A DNA stretch of 64,000 bases. Origin: Lutjanus erythropterus (Eukaryota; Chordata; Actinopteri; Lutjaniformes; Lutjanidae). This document shows, piece after piece, positions 11,478-21,410 of this stretch. The notes below the pieces were generated by a model. That model did not search any database. It had not been told where the DNA came from and saw only the letters and a program-made list of their open reading frames with translations. Position 1 is the first letter of the stretch. Each line of letters opens with the position of its first letter. Made by a program: the position numbers and the translations under genes. Location of the stretch: assembly GCA_020091685.1 (NCBI GenBank), contig CM034591.1, positions 26,875,312 to 26,939,311 on the forward strand, in the 5' to 3' direction.

Positions 11478-14400
11478 AATCACAAAGAAACAAGTAGATC
11501 CATTCTGAGCGAGATTCACTCTCACCTTGTCTATCTGCTGAAACACAGTACATGTATCATAGTAAGCGTTTGATGCGGAGGGAAATGTAAAAAATTTGCA
11601 TGCAAATAGATTCCACAGGCAGAACCCATGCATCAAAACACTGTTAACCACAAGAGACAAAACTAAAATATCTAAGCATACAGTGTGCCGTCGCACAGAA
11701 AAGGCAAAACGTTTCATGCCGAGGCCTTTATTCCTGCTCATTTCATTAAATTACATAATTAATTGTTCTAAAAGGGAGGGAGTTTATCATGCAGACAAAT
11801 AAAACAGGAGGATTGTAATGTCTGCTTTCCCTGCTACCTCATGACAGACGCTTTCATAAGCACCCCACTCAAAACACACACACAAGTAAGCATGTTGCTC
11901 CAGGGTGGTCCAAATCAAGTAATTCATATTCCCTATAAATGTTGCTACACGGGTAAAAACATTAGCTTAGCTCTTAGCTCCCTACACACTGATGCCAAGC
12001 AGGGTCCCTTTAAAACACTGTGGAAAAATGACAGTTGTGGAAACACTTTGCTCGTACACTGCAGCAGCGAAGGAAATTTTAAATCATTGGGTTTTCAAAT
12101 AAATGCCACATAACTCAGTTCTACAGAGTATATAGAACCTGCAGGAAAACAGCAGTGATGCAGCATGGTGATATTAGTTCCTCTGCAGAAATAAAAATAG
12201 TCTTTGCATCTAAATCACAAAATGTAAACTTTCATTTGAGTGACAGCTTGATTTTGAAGAAAAAAAAGTGTATACAGTTAACAGTGCAGAAAAGACAAAA
12301 CCTTGAGTTGAAAAAAGACAAACGGGGCACTGCACTAATAAATACGCAAGAACTTAATCAAGATCACAGTGAATGTGTTAGTGTAAATGATGTCAAAAAT
12401 ATCCAAGTATCAATACTTTTTCTGTACCGTGTGTTTAAAAACAATACAACACTAACATTTAATAGTATGAAATGAAGCAAATCTATCAAAACATTGATCT
12501 AAGTGCTCATTCAAGGCGTTGACTTACAGCAGCAAAACCAGACAGTGTTCACTGATGTTTTCTGGAGCATTGTGTACAGTTTGTTGATTAAAAAAAAGTA
12601 ACAAAAAAGCTCCTGTTTTGTTTTGTCAAGGAATAGAAAGACGTACCAATTATCTTTTTTTAATGCCAGTATTGTATTAAAGTTCAAAATTCTGGTATTG
12701 TAAAAACTCAGGTTATTATACATACAGTATTACCTTTTACAAATGCATGGAAATGTCTCATTTATGTTGTAAAGCATGCTTTATGTCTCGTGGAGTTCTT
12801 GTCATCCTCTGCTGCATCATTATACAGTTGAGTACACTGCAGGTGCTAAGGAGAGAAACAAGAAAAAATACTCTCCGTGCTAAACAAATTTTCTGAATAT
12901 GAATCATTGTAAATGACTAAATCCTCATCGGATGTGTTTTTCATGTGCACTGCTCTGCTGCAAATCTACATTTCATAAAAATAATGCTTTAAACTAAAAA
13001 TTACCAATAATGGATTTTTTTCATACTGTATGTCTAAGTTTTATGTATAACTTTGAACATGTAAACCTCTTTTAAAGACTAAAATCCCACTTAGATTTTT
13101 GTTTTAACTCAGTCACCTTTTGTGCAATGGGGCTGCTGAAAGATGGTGTTGCATTTATTTAAGTCACAGGCTCTTGGTTTGGGTCCATTTACAGACATAT
13201 AAAATTACCCCAGCAAGTCCCGACCACCTCATTACCAACATAACCTGCAGCCAGTCTTTCAAGGACAACTCTCTAATGACACCGTGCGTATCCGCTTAAT
13301 GTCTATTTGAAGCACGCCGTGACTTTCTGCCACAAAGAAAGAAAAAAATGTATAGAGAGAGCAAAGCATACTCTGATAAAATAAGCATCTTAATTGATCC
13401 CTCATGTCTGTTTGATTCTGGTGGAGTGAGCGTTTCTGTACTGTTCCTCTCATATACACTGTAAAGTGAGAGGAGGTTGTTCTTTTTTCGCCTCTGTATC
13501 TGCTGTGAATCTGGACAGACTATTCGCAGATGTGGCTGCCACCTGGTTGTGCTGAGACACCTGACTACTGTTACTGTTAACTCCCTGCACAGCCAGTATC
13601 ATTCCCTATCTGATTTGCTGCTTTGCAGAACCAGACTCATAAAATAAAGTTTGTTCTTTGTCACTGAAAAAAAAAATCTTACAAAACCCTAACTTTATGA
13701 AATACATACACTAAAATTCAATTACTTGATGATTTCAGTACAGGTTTTTTGTTTTGTTTTGTTTTTTTTAGTGAGGCAATGTTGGTCCTGGGATGGGCTT
13801 GCACAATTTATGTAAAAGTGTAAGTATTTATGGAAAGGCTTCAACCTTAGTAACCATGAAAAGTATAAAAAGTCTAAAAATAAAACAACGAAGAATGGGG
13901 TAAAAGTCATGTAACAGCTAACTAACTTTTCACCATAAATGCACACAGCCTTTATTGTTAGAAAGTTAAACTAAACAGATCTGACTTTAAATCATTTTCA
14001 TATGTTTAAAATGACATCATGAAACTCACTATTTCTTTTTTTTTTTAAGCAGAAGAACAAGGAAGCAACCTCTCTTATTTTTTAATTAATTTGGATTCAT
14101 TACACTGCGACAGAAGTTAAACAAGTCTTTTCTTCAAATAAACACAAATGCCACTACTTGAGTTTTTCAGATGTTAAATGTTTCATGTGTGTTTTTTTTT
14201 TAAAACATTAATTAAAGTTAAAACAGTCGCACACCCAGACTGACAAATAGGGGTAACTGGGAATTTGTCGATAGTTATTTTGTTGTTTCGTATTGCAAAC
14301 TCACAATACAACCCCAGAATGATGTGGGTGTGAGAATGAAATGAGCTGCTGTATGTGATCATCTCGGGTGCCACAAACACCACCGGAAAATGCCCAGTAT

Positions 14401-15119
14401 ACTAATGTGATTAGCTAAACCAGTACAAAAGCTGCCTTTATTTTATCACCCTTATTTACACTTGTCAGTAACTCAGTGGCTTCTTAAGTTCAGTGACAAA
14501 ATATTTGGCAGCATAAAAGTAAACCTACAGACTTCAGTTTGCTCTGTTCTACACATTTTCAGGTAACAGTTGTGCTGGATACTGCCTGTAAGTACATCAA
14601 CACCTTTTGTCTATTTCAACCTGCTGTATATGAGTCATTTTAACACATTAATAAAAATGTTTTACACACACAAAAAAACAAGAAACACTTCTACTAAAAG
14701 TTGTTTTTAATTGGATTTTGTTAAACCCCTCAGAAACACACTTATGTAACAAAAAAAGAATGTTATGAGAGTGTGACTTTCTAAGACAGTGGTGAAATAC
14801 AGGAAATGGGTAAAAAAAAAAAAAGAAAAGGCGAGTGAGTAGTCTTGAATTCTCTGTGTGCTGTATGTCGGATGTACATCTTATTCAGTGGGTTCTGGGC
14901 AGAGGAAATGAGCGTGAGCTCCCCAGGGCAGGGATTACTCTAATGACTTTGAGAGCAGCCTTGTGCGCTGTAACTTTTGACCTCTGCTCTTCCTCTACTC
15001 CAAAAGATGACAAAAGAGACACACACACATACACTCATGTTTACGCATGCAAGCACGCGTATTTTCAACACAGGCGCTAATCGACCTTGCACACAGGCTG
15101 GTGTGAATTAAGAGATGCA

Positions 15120-15490
15120 GAATCATGCACAAAGAACAAGACAACAGATCCTCTCCGGCCTACAGCGCTTCCTCTAAAGCCTGCAAGGATTCAAACCCCC
15201 AGTCAGCTCAAACTTTTGGGCCTGTCGAGTGGCGTACTGCTACTTGAGTGAACAGCGTGCTGCATCTTATGCTGTCAGCCCGCATAGAGCCAGCGTTCCA
15301 TATGAGTGCATCATTGGAAAATCGATAGATTTATCACTTACATAAGCACTGCACACTAGTGCCACAGATATAACAGGAAACATCTTTTGTAAATCAGATC
15401 TGTCCTCATGCAAATGTCATTTAGTTTGGAGACCGAAGTATTTGAGTCATATAAATGCCAGAATACAGAGGAACACAAAGAACATCATGC
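15120..15490. promoter_or_regulatory. Candidate conserved non-coding element
   Basis: A repeat-free block of balanced composition between AT-rich flanks, with a perfect POU octamer ATGCAAAT (15408-15415), ATCGATAGAT and several short palindromes. It lies about 2.5 kb beyond the putative maf 3' end. Conservation cannot be seen in one sequence; this is a guess from texture and motifs. Confidence 0.25.
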
Positions 15491-17129
15491 TGGGAAATAA
15501 AAGGCTGGGGTAAATCTATGCACGGCAATTTAGTGTTTGTCTGTGTGTTTGTGTTTGTGCTGCTGGTGTGTGTGTTTTCATTGCTAGTGCATGGACATTA
15601 GAGGTCTAACTGATCTACCCCAATAAGGAAACAATCAAAATAAACAAGCTAAAGAGTCAAACAGGGCAGCCCTGAACTGAAACCAAATTTTCATTTTTTA
15701 CATGCCACTGTGAACACATCAAAAACCCTACCACACAAAATACTCAGCCTTTAGAGAAGCAAAGCCTGGCTACTAAATAAAGAAAACATGTTTTCCCTGT
15801 GAGTATAGAAACATGTTCTTTAGAGGGGTGAAACAAACAATTATCCTCCCTGAACTCATTCAATACATTGTTATGGTTAATATGAAATATCAAAATCTAG
15901 CAGCGCTACTGCTCAGATCAAATAGATGTAATTAGATAAATTGAGGAAGAAGGAGAGCGGCTTGGCTGTAAATTGCGTGGTGTGTGCATGCAAAGACCCA
16001 ACACTGGCACAGCTGCACGGAGCTGCACTCACGATTTATCATCTCTACATCGCAGGAGCCAGTGGCCCACACCACTATTAATCATCAGCAAAATCATTTA
16101 ATTCAGCCCAAGCCCGACTATTGTCTCAGTCTCTCCCCTCACTCTGGGCAAATCAGCCACCACAGCAGCAGCAGCAGCACAGAGCACCTCAGAGGAAATC
16201 ACACACAGCAGAGCAGAGTGGGACACAAGTGTGGGGTTCAAACCGTTTTTTTGACAAGCTGTGTAGCACATCATAACTGGCATATGGTGCAGAAGATTAC
16301 TGTTTTTTTGGTAAATTTAAGAAGTATAAAATTTATAAGCACACAGATTACTGTTTATAGTTAAGAATAACAGTTGATAAGTCAGTGCTTTGTTAACACA
16401 CTGACCGTGTGGTTAATTTTATGAAGGATGCCCTCTGTGCTACAGACTGTGGCTAAGTTGCGAAAAGCTGACAGATCCAGACTTTATCTGTCCTCAGAAA
16501 CCTTCTTCAAAGTGTATTTTGGCACATTGGTCTTCCTGTTTCAACAAACAAATTGTTCTGGAACAGTGAAACAAGATGCCCACAAGGCTATTCCTTGTCC
16601 CAGAACTTACAAAAAAACTTTTCCTCTTGTGTTTCAGAAAAGTGGCCTCTTCAGTTTGTGCACCAGTGCAAAAGTTATGTTGAAAGACGTCAAAATGAGA
16701 TGTCTGAACACCAGCTGAAATGCAACACTGGGTAGAACAGCGCTGAGGCTCGGCTGACTTACACTGGCACCTTCTCCAGCGCCCCCTCACATGCCTGACA
16801 TGACTGTGCCCTCACTGCACCCCCTCTCTGCTAACATCCAGGCCCTCCGACAAACAGGATAAAGTGGGTGAAGTTAGGATAAAGCTGAACAATATCGGGC
16901 TAATGACAGTGAGCACAAAGTGTCCGAAAAACAGACAGCAGCGAACACACAACACACTACACAAACACACAACACGGATGAGGAAGCAAGAAATGTGAAA
17001 AGGGCAGATGGAGGGTGCAAATACAGAGCATGCAGAGCCACAACAAATACTCAGATATGTCATCAGTACATACACTCATTCAAAGAAACACACACACATT
17101 CATATCTATTTAAATTTCCAGACATGCAT

Positions 17130-17130
<1 letters not shown>

Positions 17131-17181
<51 letters not shown>

Positions 17182-17202
17182 ACACACACACACACACACA
17201 CA
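17131..17202. repeat. CA microsatellite
   Basis: About 35 CA units with one TC interruption. Confidence 0.97.
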
Positions 17203-17988
17203 AAGGCACAGACAGGGAGACTTAAACACACACACTAATCATAGGTGACATTTTAAACAATAAGATTAGGCTGTAATTATACTATATAAATCATATTAGG
17301 TTTCTGTAATCACAAATGAGGATGTAATTCATAGAAAAAATATTCTAAGTAGAATAAAAACATAAAATTTCATCAAACAATAATTTGAGTGTAAAAGTGA
17401 TTCAGAATGGAAATGGACTTGAAGTAATGAAACAACAAAAATGGCAAAAATAAGATTTCAGTCTTTTTCTACATGTCTTTGGGATCACTATATTGTGAAA
17501 ATGAGCTTTCATTCACAGTTAATTTAAGATTTTTTTAAAGAAAAAAAAAAGTAGAAAACAGTATGAGACAATAGCGTGAAAACAGAAGTGCAATGAATGT
17601 AGGCCACTTCGTGTCTTAATCTTCGTTTGTGGTCTCATCACCTTATCTGTGACACCGGACTTATATCTCCACGTTTTAAACTGCAGCACTTAAAGCGTCA
17701 AAGTGGAAAATAGCGTCTAAACCTGAATCACTTTCCAGTTTTTGCTAAATTGTTTGTGCAAATTTGTAAATGACTCTTGAATTTTTCTGATTCGTTCAGG
17801 GTGGCCCGTTAATAAATTAGTGTCGGAGGAAAACACTTTAAAAGGGGGCGACAGTATCAGTAAAAATGTTGTGCAATGATCCCATCATGTTCTGATTCTA
17901 CTTTCATTCTGTTTTAATCAGAAAATCAAAAAACTCTCAGGACAAGTGAAAAGAAAAGTGAGAAACTTATTGAAGACAATTACATACA
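17203..17988. other. Gene-free stretch between CA repeat and putative maf 3' end
   Basis: AT-rich, no ORFs of note, no repeat recognised. Could be additional maf 3' UTR if a more distal poly(A) site is used. Confidence 0.4.
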
Positions 17989-17994
17989 TTTATT
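17989..17994 (-). terminator. maf: Candidate maf polyadenylation signal AATAAA
   Basis: AATAAA on the minus strand, about 1.86 kb after the stop codon, with an ATTAAA variant 14 bases upstream on the transcript. Sequence beyond it (17900-17985, read on the minus strand) is T-rich, as expected of a downstream element. No transcript data support it. Confidence 0.4.
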
Positions 17995-19854
17995 GCATAT
18001 CATTTAATTGTATGAAATGAAAAACGAGCACATATGAACATCACATATGGTTAGTGAGTGAAATAATTTTGCACAGCAAAATATATATATATACTATATA
18101 TAAGATGAAAGATTAATTAACATATTTTCAAGATTTCTTGGCGAATGGTTCTCCCTCATTTTTGTACATGCAGGGTGTCAATCCCTGACGATCTAACAAT
18201 GTCCAGACATTATTGATTATTATAATAATTGTTATTGCTTTGCAAATATTGTGTTCGTTTAAGACAAAACAACAGTCTCTCCTGAACTGATAATAATAAA
18301 GTGTGAAAATGTTACGATTAGGTCGTAACAGAAAGTTATCTTCTTGAGATGTGGAGAATAATACCAGCTTTTCCTTTTTTTTTAACTTTCACAAGCTTCC
18401 AGGCGAGAATTTTTAGTGCATTTCAGTCCAGTTCGTTGAAGACACACAATTTCCAAGAGCATGGCAATTTTACTTTGACATCTATCTTCTCAATACAATA
18501 CCTTTTCTTTTAAATACAATAATGAAATGTGTTTCTCTCACTCTCGTGTTTGAAGCACGTGCTGCAAAAGCGCTGTTCTGTTTATGCTCTGCACAATATA
18601 AACTGGAGCCGAGCCAATTTCTCTAAACCAAAGTTAAAAAATACTTCTGTGCAGCAGTCTCCTTATTAATGTATAGGCTTCAACCTGTAGCATCTCCTGC
18701 AACTTGCATTATAAAACTTTACTTAAATTACGCTTTAAAATTACTCAAAATGTTGTCAGATGCAGAATGGAATATCTTTAAATAACAATATTTAGGCTTT
18801 AAGCAACAGACTAAACTTCCAGAGAAAGGTTTGGTGGTTTCCTTTACAGTGAAGTCTTTTCTTTTTTCCCCCCTCTCGCACCAGGATCCCCGCCGATCAA
18901 CTTCCATCAGGAATGCATACAGCGCATTCACTGCAGCCTAATGACAGCCGATGGTGGTGTTGCACTTCAACACAGCTGAAATGCGCACTTGTATAGATTA
19001 CAAGGGGTGGGAAGTCCTGTCACTTTTTTGTTGCTGTCCCAAAAAAGTCAGGAGGCCATAAATGAAGTATGAATGCCATGCTGGAGTCATCCGACAAAAA
19101 GGACATCTTCAAGCACAGAAAGAAAAAGAAAAAAAAAACCATACATGTCCAGCATGCAGGGCAGTTCAATAACACATCTCTTTAAAAACAATGAATAGTT
19201 TGTAATGAATATAGTCTTTTGTTGCTCAACACAATAACAAGCAAACGCATGAGATGAGGTGGCGTCAAACGGCAGGCTCGCAATCCTCCAAGTTTGGCAG
19301 ACAAAAAAAGTAAAGGTAAAAAAAGACCAAAAACATATTGTCGATGGATGCAGGTTTGACAGGAATCTGTACACTGAATTCAAAGTAAAATGATGAAAAA
19401 GGGCAAGTTGATGAACTTCAGAGGAGTATATTTAGTGCTTTTCATGCACACTTCGTATACTGCGGCATAAAGTTGGATCAACTTTCAAAAATCATATTTG
19501 ACACTGCAAATCTAATGAACAACGATGAAAAAATCTTGACAAACAGGCTATGCGTAATATACTGAGTATGATAGAAAAAAAGTAGATGAAAGTTTTTTGA
19601 ATATGCCTCTCCAAATTAAAAACACGGATGACAAAGCCCTCCAAATCTAAAAACAGTCACAGACTCGAGCAAACTCTCGTTAAAAAAAAAAGTATAGTGA
19701 AAAAAAATCAAAAAGTTGACAAATTAGTTCTTGGTCTAGTAGGCATTTGAGCCAAATGAAAAAGAAAAATGTTTCATAATGAAAACTTTTTGTAAGCGGG
19801 GGTGAGTAGTAACTCATCTGATATTCTTTTTTTTTTTCACGATAATGTCGAGAC
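17989..19854 (-). other. maf: Probable maf 3' untranslated region
   Basis: AT-rich DNA directly after the maf stop, without ORFs of note or recognisable transposons. The first good canonical poly(A) signal seen on the minus strand is AATAAA at 17989-17994 (TTTATT on the plus strand). An ATTAAA variant lies at 18003-18008, and T/G-rich sequence follows downstream on the transcript sense. A 3' UTR of nearly 2 kb suits c-maf, whose mammalian short-form UTR is also long. The exact end is a guess; earlier variant signals such as CATAAA may be used. Confidence 0.45.
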
Positions 19855-19860
19855 TCACAT
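19853..19860 (-). promoter_or_regulatory. maf: Alternative splice donor overlapping the maf stop codon
   Basis: On the minus strand the last codon and stop read ATGTGAGT. GTGAGT (19858 down to 19853) is a consensus U2 donor whose use would end the exon at 19859 after AT and remove the TGA. In mammals c-Maf has a short form ending EFFM and a spliced long form continuing EFF-I; a codon beginning AT fits both outcomes. The downstream coding exon of the long form was not located. That the donor is used in this fish is an inference. Confidence 0.7.
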
Positions 19861-20826
19861 GAAAAACTCCGGGGATGAAGGGTTGTTGTCGCTGCTGGAT
19901 CCATTTTCTCTGAAGCCGTTGCTGATGAGCTTCTCATACTTTTCTTTGTACGCGTCCCTCTCCCGGACCAGCCTGGAGATCTCCTGCTTTAGGTGATCGA
20001 CTTGCTGGATGAGTTGCGTCTTCTCTCCCTCCAGGACGTGCCGCTGCTGGACCCGCTTGTACCGGCAGGACTGCGCGTAGCCTCTGTTCTTTAGGGTCCT
20101 CCTCTTCTGTTTCAATCGGATCACTTCTTCCTTGCTGACCCCCCGTAGCTGCCGGTTGAGCTCCCGCACTGACATGGTGACCAGCTGTTCGTCTGAAAAC
20201 CGCTCCTCCAAGCGCATGTGTGGGTGAACTGTCCCAGAAGTGCCGTTGGACTGGACGCCGGGTGCCTGGTGGTGGCTGCTGCTGTGGTGGTGATGGTGGT
20301 GGTGGTGGTGCTGCCCTCCGTTCTGAGCGGCTGCAGCAGCGATGACTGCCGACACCACCGCCGCGGCGGAGCCCATCTCCTCCCCTGCCATGGTGCCTCC
20401 TGCTCCGGCTGCGCCAGCGAACTGCTGGCCCCTGGCGTAGCCATCGAAGGACTGGAGCTGGTGACTGCTGTTGATCAGCGCCTCGACTGCGTCTTCGGGG
20501 CTGAAGCCCAGCGCCTCTGGATTCAACTGCTGTTGATAACCGGACATCCAGTAGAAATCCTCTATGTGTGTCTTCTGCTCGCTCCCCGAGCCCGGACTGG
20601 GTGCCGAGAAGCTTGGGGAAGGGGGCACCGAGCTGCACGGCGTGCTCATCGGGGTGGAAGACAAGGATCCCCCGGCGATAAGGCGACTGCACTGGCTGAT
20701 GTTGCGATCGGGCTCCACCGGCTCCTTTTTCACTTCAAACTTCATCAGATCGAAGTCATTAACATATTCCATGGCCAGGGGACTGGTGGGCAGGTCGGAG
20801 TTGCTCATTGCCAGCTCTGATGCCAT
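19855..20826 (-). CDS. maf: c-Maf large Maf bZIP transcription factor, short isoform (323 aa)
   Basis: This is a nuclear DNA-binding regulator that binds MARE sites as a dimer; the family acts in lens crystallin expression, T-cell, macrophage and chondrocyte programmes. Visible domains: N-terminal activation domain (1-120) opening [14 protein letters not shown] consensus V-K33-K-E; a 4-residue-spaced Ser/Thr ladder S54, T58, T62, S66, S70 (the GSK3 sites of large Mafs); an Ala run and a 9-His tract (173-181). The extended homology region is about 208-233, the basic region about 234-262 with [12 protein letters not shown], and the zipper heptads are L265, L272, L279, L286, Y293, L300. The C-terminus EFFM and the [27 protein letters not shown] zipper point to c-Maf rather than MafA or MafB. 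Length is 323 aa against 373 in the human short form, the loss being in the Gly/His linker. The start is the first in-frame ATG, in strong Kozak context (A at -3, G at +4); an upstream in-frame extension opens only with TTG. Confidence 0.97.
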   Translation of the reverse strand: MASELAMSNSDLPTSPLAMEYVNDFDLMKFEVKKEPVEPDRNISQCSRLIAGGSLSSTPMSTPCSSVPPSPSFSAPSPGSGSEQKTHIEDFYWMSGYQQQLNPEALGFSPEDAVEALINSSHQLQSFDGYARGQQFAGAAGAGGTMAGEEMGSAAAVVSAVIAAAAAQNGGQHHHHHHHHHSSSHHQAPGVQSNGTSGTVHPHMRLEERFSDEQLVTMSVRELNRQLRGVSKEEVIRLKQKRRTLKNRGYAQSCRYKRVQQRHVLEGEKTQLIQQVDHLKQEISRLVRERDAYKEKYEKLISNGFRENGSSSDNNPSSPEFFM

Positions 20827-20947
20827 CCTCTTGCTGCTGACAGTCCTCCAAACGGGGTGAAGCGCAGCTGTCAAACTGGGTTGGTTGGGAAGAACGTGAG
20901 CCAGTTTGATTTTTAAACGTTTGTCTTGAAAGCGAAAAATTAGGTTT

Positions 20948-21097
20948 TCAGCGTCCTTTTTGCAGCCGCGGACTTGCAGGCGTGTGAGAGGAGTTTTTCT
21001 TTGCAGAGTCTATTGCACAGACACAGCAGTGCCGCGCACACGAGTAGCGGAGTCCTTTTTCAGCATGTGAAACTCGGCGGTTTTGTATTTCAAACAT
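20948..21097 (-). promoter_or_regulatory. Upstream ORF in maf leader (49 codons)
   Basis: An ATG at 21097 opens 49 sense codons ending in TGA at 20948, about 120 nt before the maf ATG and not overlapping it. The encoded peptide starts MFEIQNRRVSHAEK and has no recognisable domain. If transcribed it could lower maf translation. This is an arithmetic observation; use is unknown. Confidence 0.35.
21010..21066 (-). promoter_or_regulatory. Second upstream ORF in maf leader (18 codons)
   Basis: ATG at 21066, stop TAG at 21010, in a different frame within the 49-codon upstream ORF. A third, minimal upstream ORF (ATG AGG ACA CCG TAA) begins at 21120. Several overlapping upstream starts would be typical of a translationally damped regulator, but the leader boundaries are not known. 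Confidence 0.3.
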
Positions 21098-21262
21098 TTA
21101 ACACTTTACGGTGTCCTCATGAACACACTGCGCGCAGCGGAGAGGGAGACAAGCCGAAAGTACAGGGAGTGAATGCAGCCTCGCACGTTACAAGCCGCTG
21201 ACTACTGGGGCGATTTTTTAGAGGGATCACACAGCAGATGAGTTTAAGAGCATTGTAGCCGC

Positions 21263-21274
21263 CCTGACGTCAGG
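21263..21274. promoter_or_regulatory. Perfect 12-bp palindrome with CRE / C-MARE-like core
   Basis: CCTGACGTCAGG is a perfect palindrome containing the full CRE TGACGTCA (21265-21272). The C-MARE core is GCTGACGTCAGC, so this site differs by one symmetric base per half. It lies about 440 bp upstream of the maf ATG. Known biology: CREB/ATF factors bind the CRE, and large Mafs bind C-MAREs and can regulate their own promoters. Binding here is inferred. Confidence 0.6.
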
Positions 21275-21305
21275 CTGGAAATGGGAAATTGACTCGGACG
21301 AAGAG

Positions 21306-21310
21306 CCAAT
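21306..21310 (-). promoter_or_regulatory. Inverted CCAAT box upstream of maf
   Basis: CCAAT on the plus strand (ATTGG in maf orientation), within AGCCAATAGG, a good NF-Y-type context, about 35 bp beyond the CRE palindrome. Distance and pairing with a CRE suit a proximal promoter. Confidence 0.4.
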
Positions 21311-21387
21311 AGGGTCGCACACTCAGAGAGCTAATTAACATATTAGTAGCCTAGAGAAACAAAACTTTTCTCAACTGTCAAAGGCCA

Positions 21388-21406
21388 TCAGCTGACTGTC
21401 AGCTGA
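21388..21406. promoter_or_regulatory. MARE-like double palindrome
   Basis: TCAGCTGA-CTG-TCAGCTGA: two identical palindromic 8-mers around a 3-bp spacer, so that GCTGA and TCAGC half-sites face each other as in a MARE (1 or 2 bp between half-sites in T- and C-MARE, 3 bp here). Each 8-mer also contains the E-box CAGCTG. It lies about 560 bp upstream of the maf ATG. It could serve Maf autoregulation or bHLH factors; neither is shown by sequence alone. Confidence 0.45.
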
Positions 21407-21410
21407 GACA

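Larger units (their letters stand above)
11064..17130. other. Gene-free stretch downstream of maf
   Basis: About 6 kb without a supported exon. It contains a CA microsatellite at 11388-11477, T-rich homopolymer runs (13741-13770, 14034-14046) and a unique-looking block at 15120-15490 listed separately. If the maf long isoform exists here, its last coding exon could be in this region, but no sequence resembling the mammalian tail was found by reading. Confidence 0.5.
20827..21250 (-). other. maf: maf 5' leader and core promoter region
   Basis: Noncoding DNA upstream of the maf ATG, richer in CpG than the surrounding desert. A weak TATA-like TCTAAAAAA (minus strand, 21214-21222) could place a start site near 21185, giving a leader of about 360 nt. 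It contains three upstream ATGs. No splice junction is evident. The transcription start is not determinable from sequence. Confidence 0.5.

Noticed and set aside
11300..11741. ORFs of 65-119 codons over the CA repeat
   Set aside because: His/Thr or Val/Cys dipeptide runs from the microsatellite.
16778..16795. CTCF-like GCGCCCCCTCACATG
   Set aside because: Only the first ten bases fit; the GTGG part of the motif is missing.
16920..17238. ORFs of 76-101 codons over the second CA repeat
   Set aside because: Same cause: microsatellite translation.
19934..20820. Several long ORFs on both strands across the maf exon (up to 252 codons)
   Set aside because: They are frame shadows of the GC-rich maf coding sequence, with Arg/Pro/His-rich composition and no domains.
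20827..20874. N-terminal extension of maf by 16 codons
   Set aside because: The upstream frame opens with TTG, not ATG; the first ATG at 20826 has a strong Kozak context and begins MASEL as in known c-Maf proteins.
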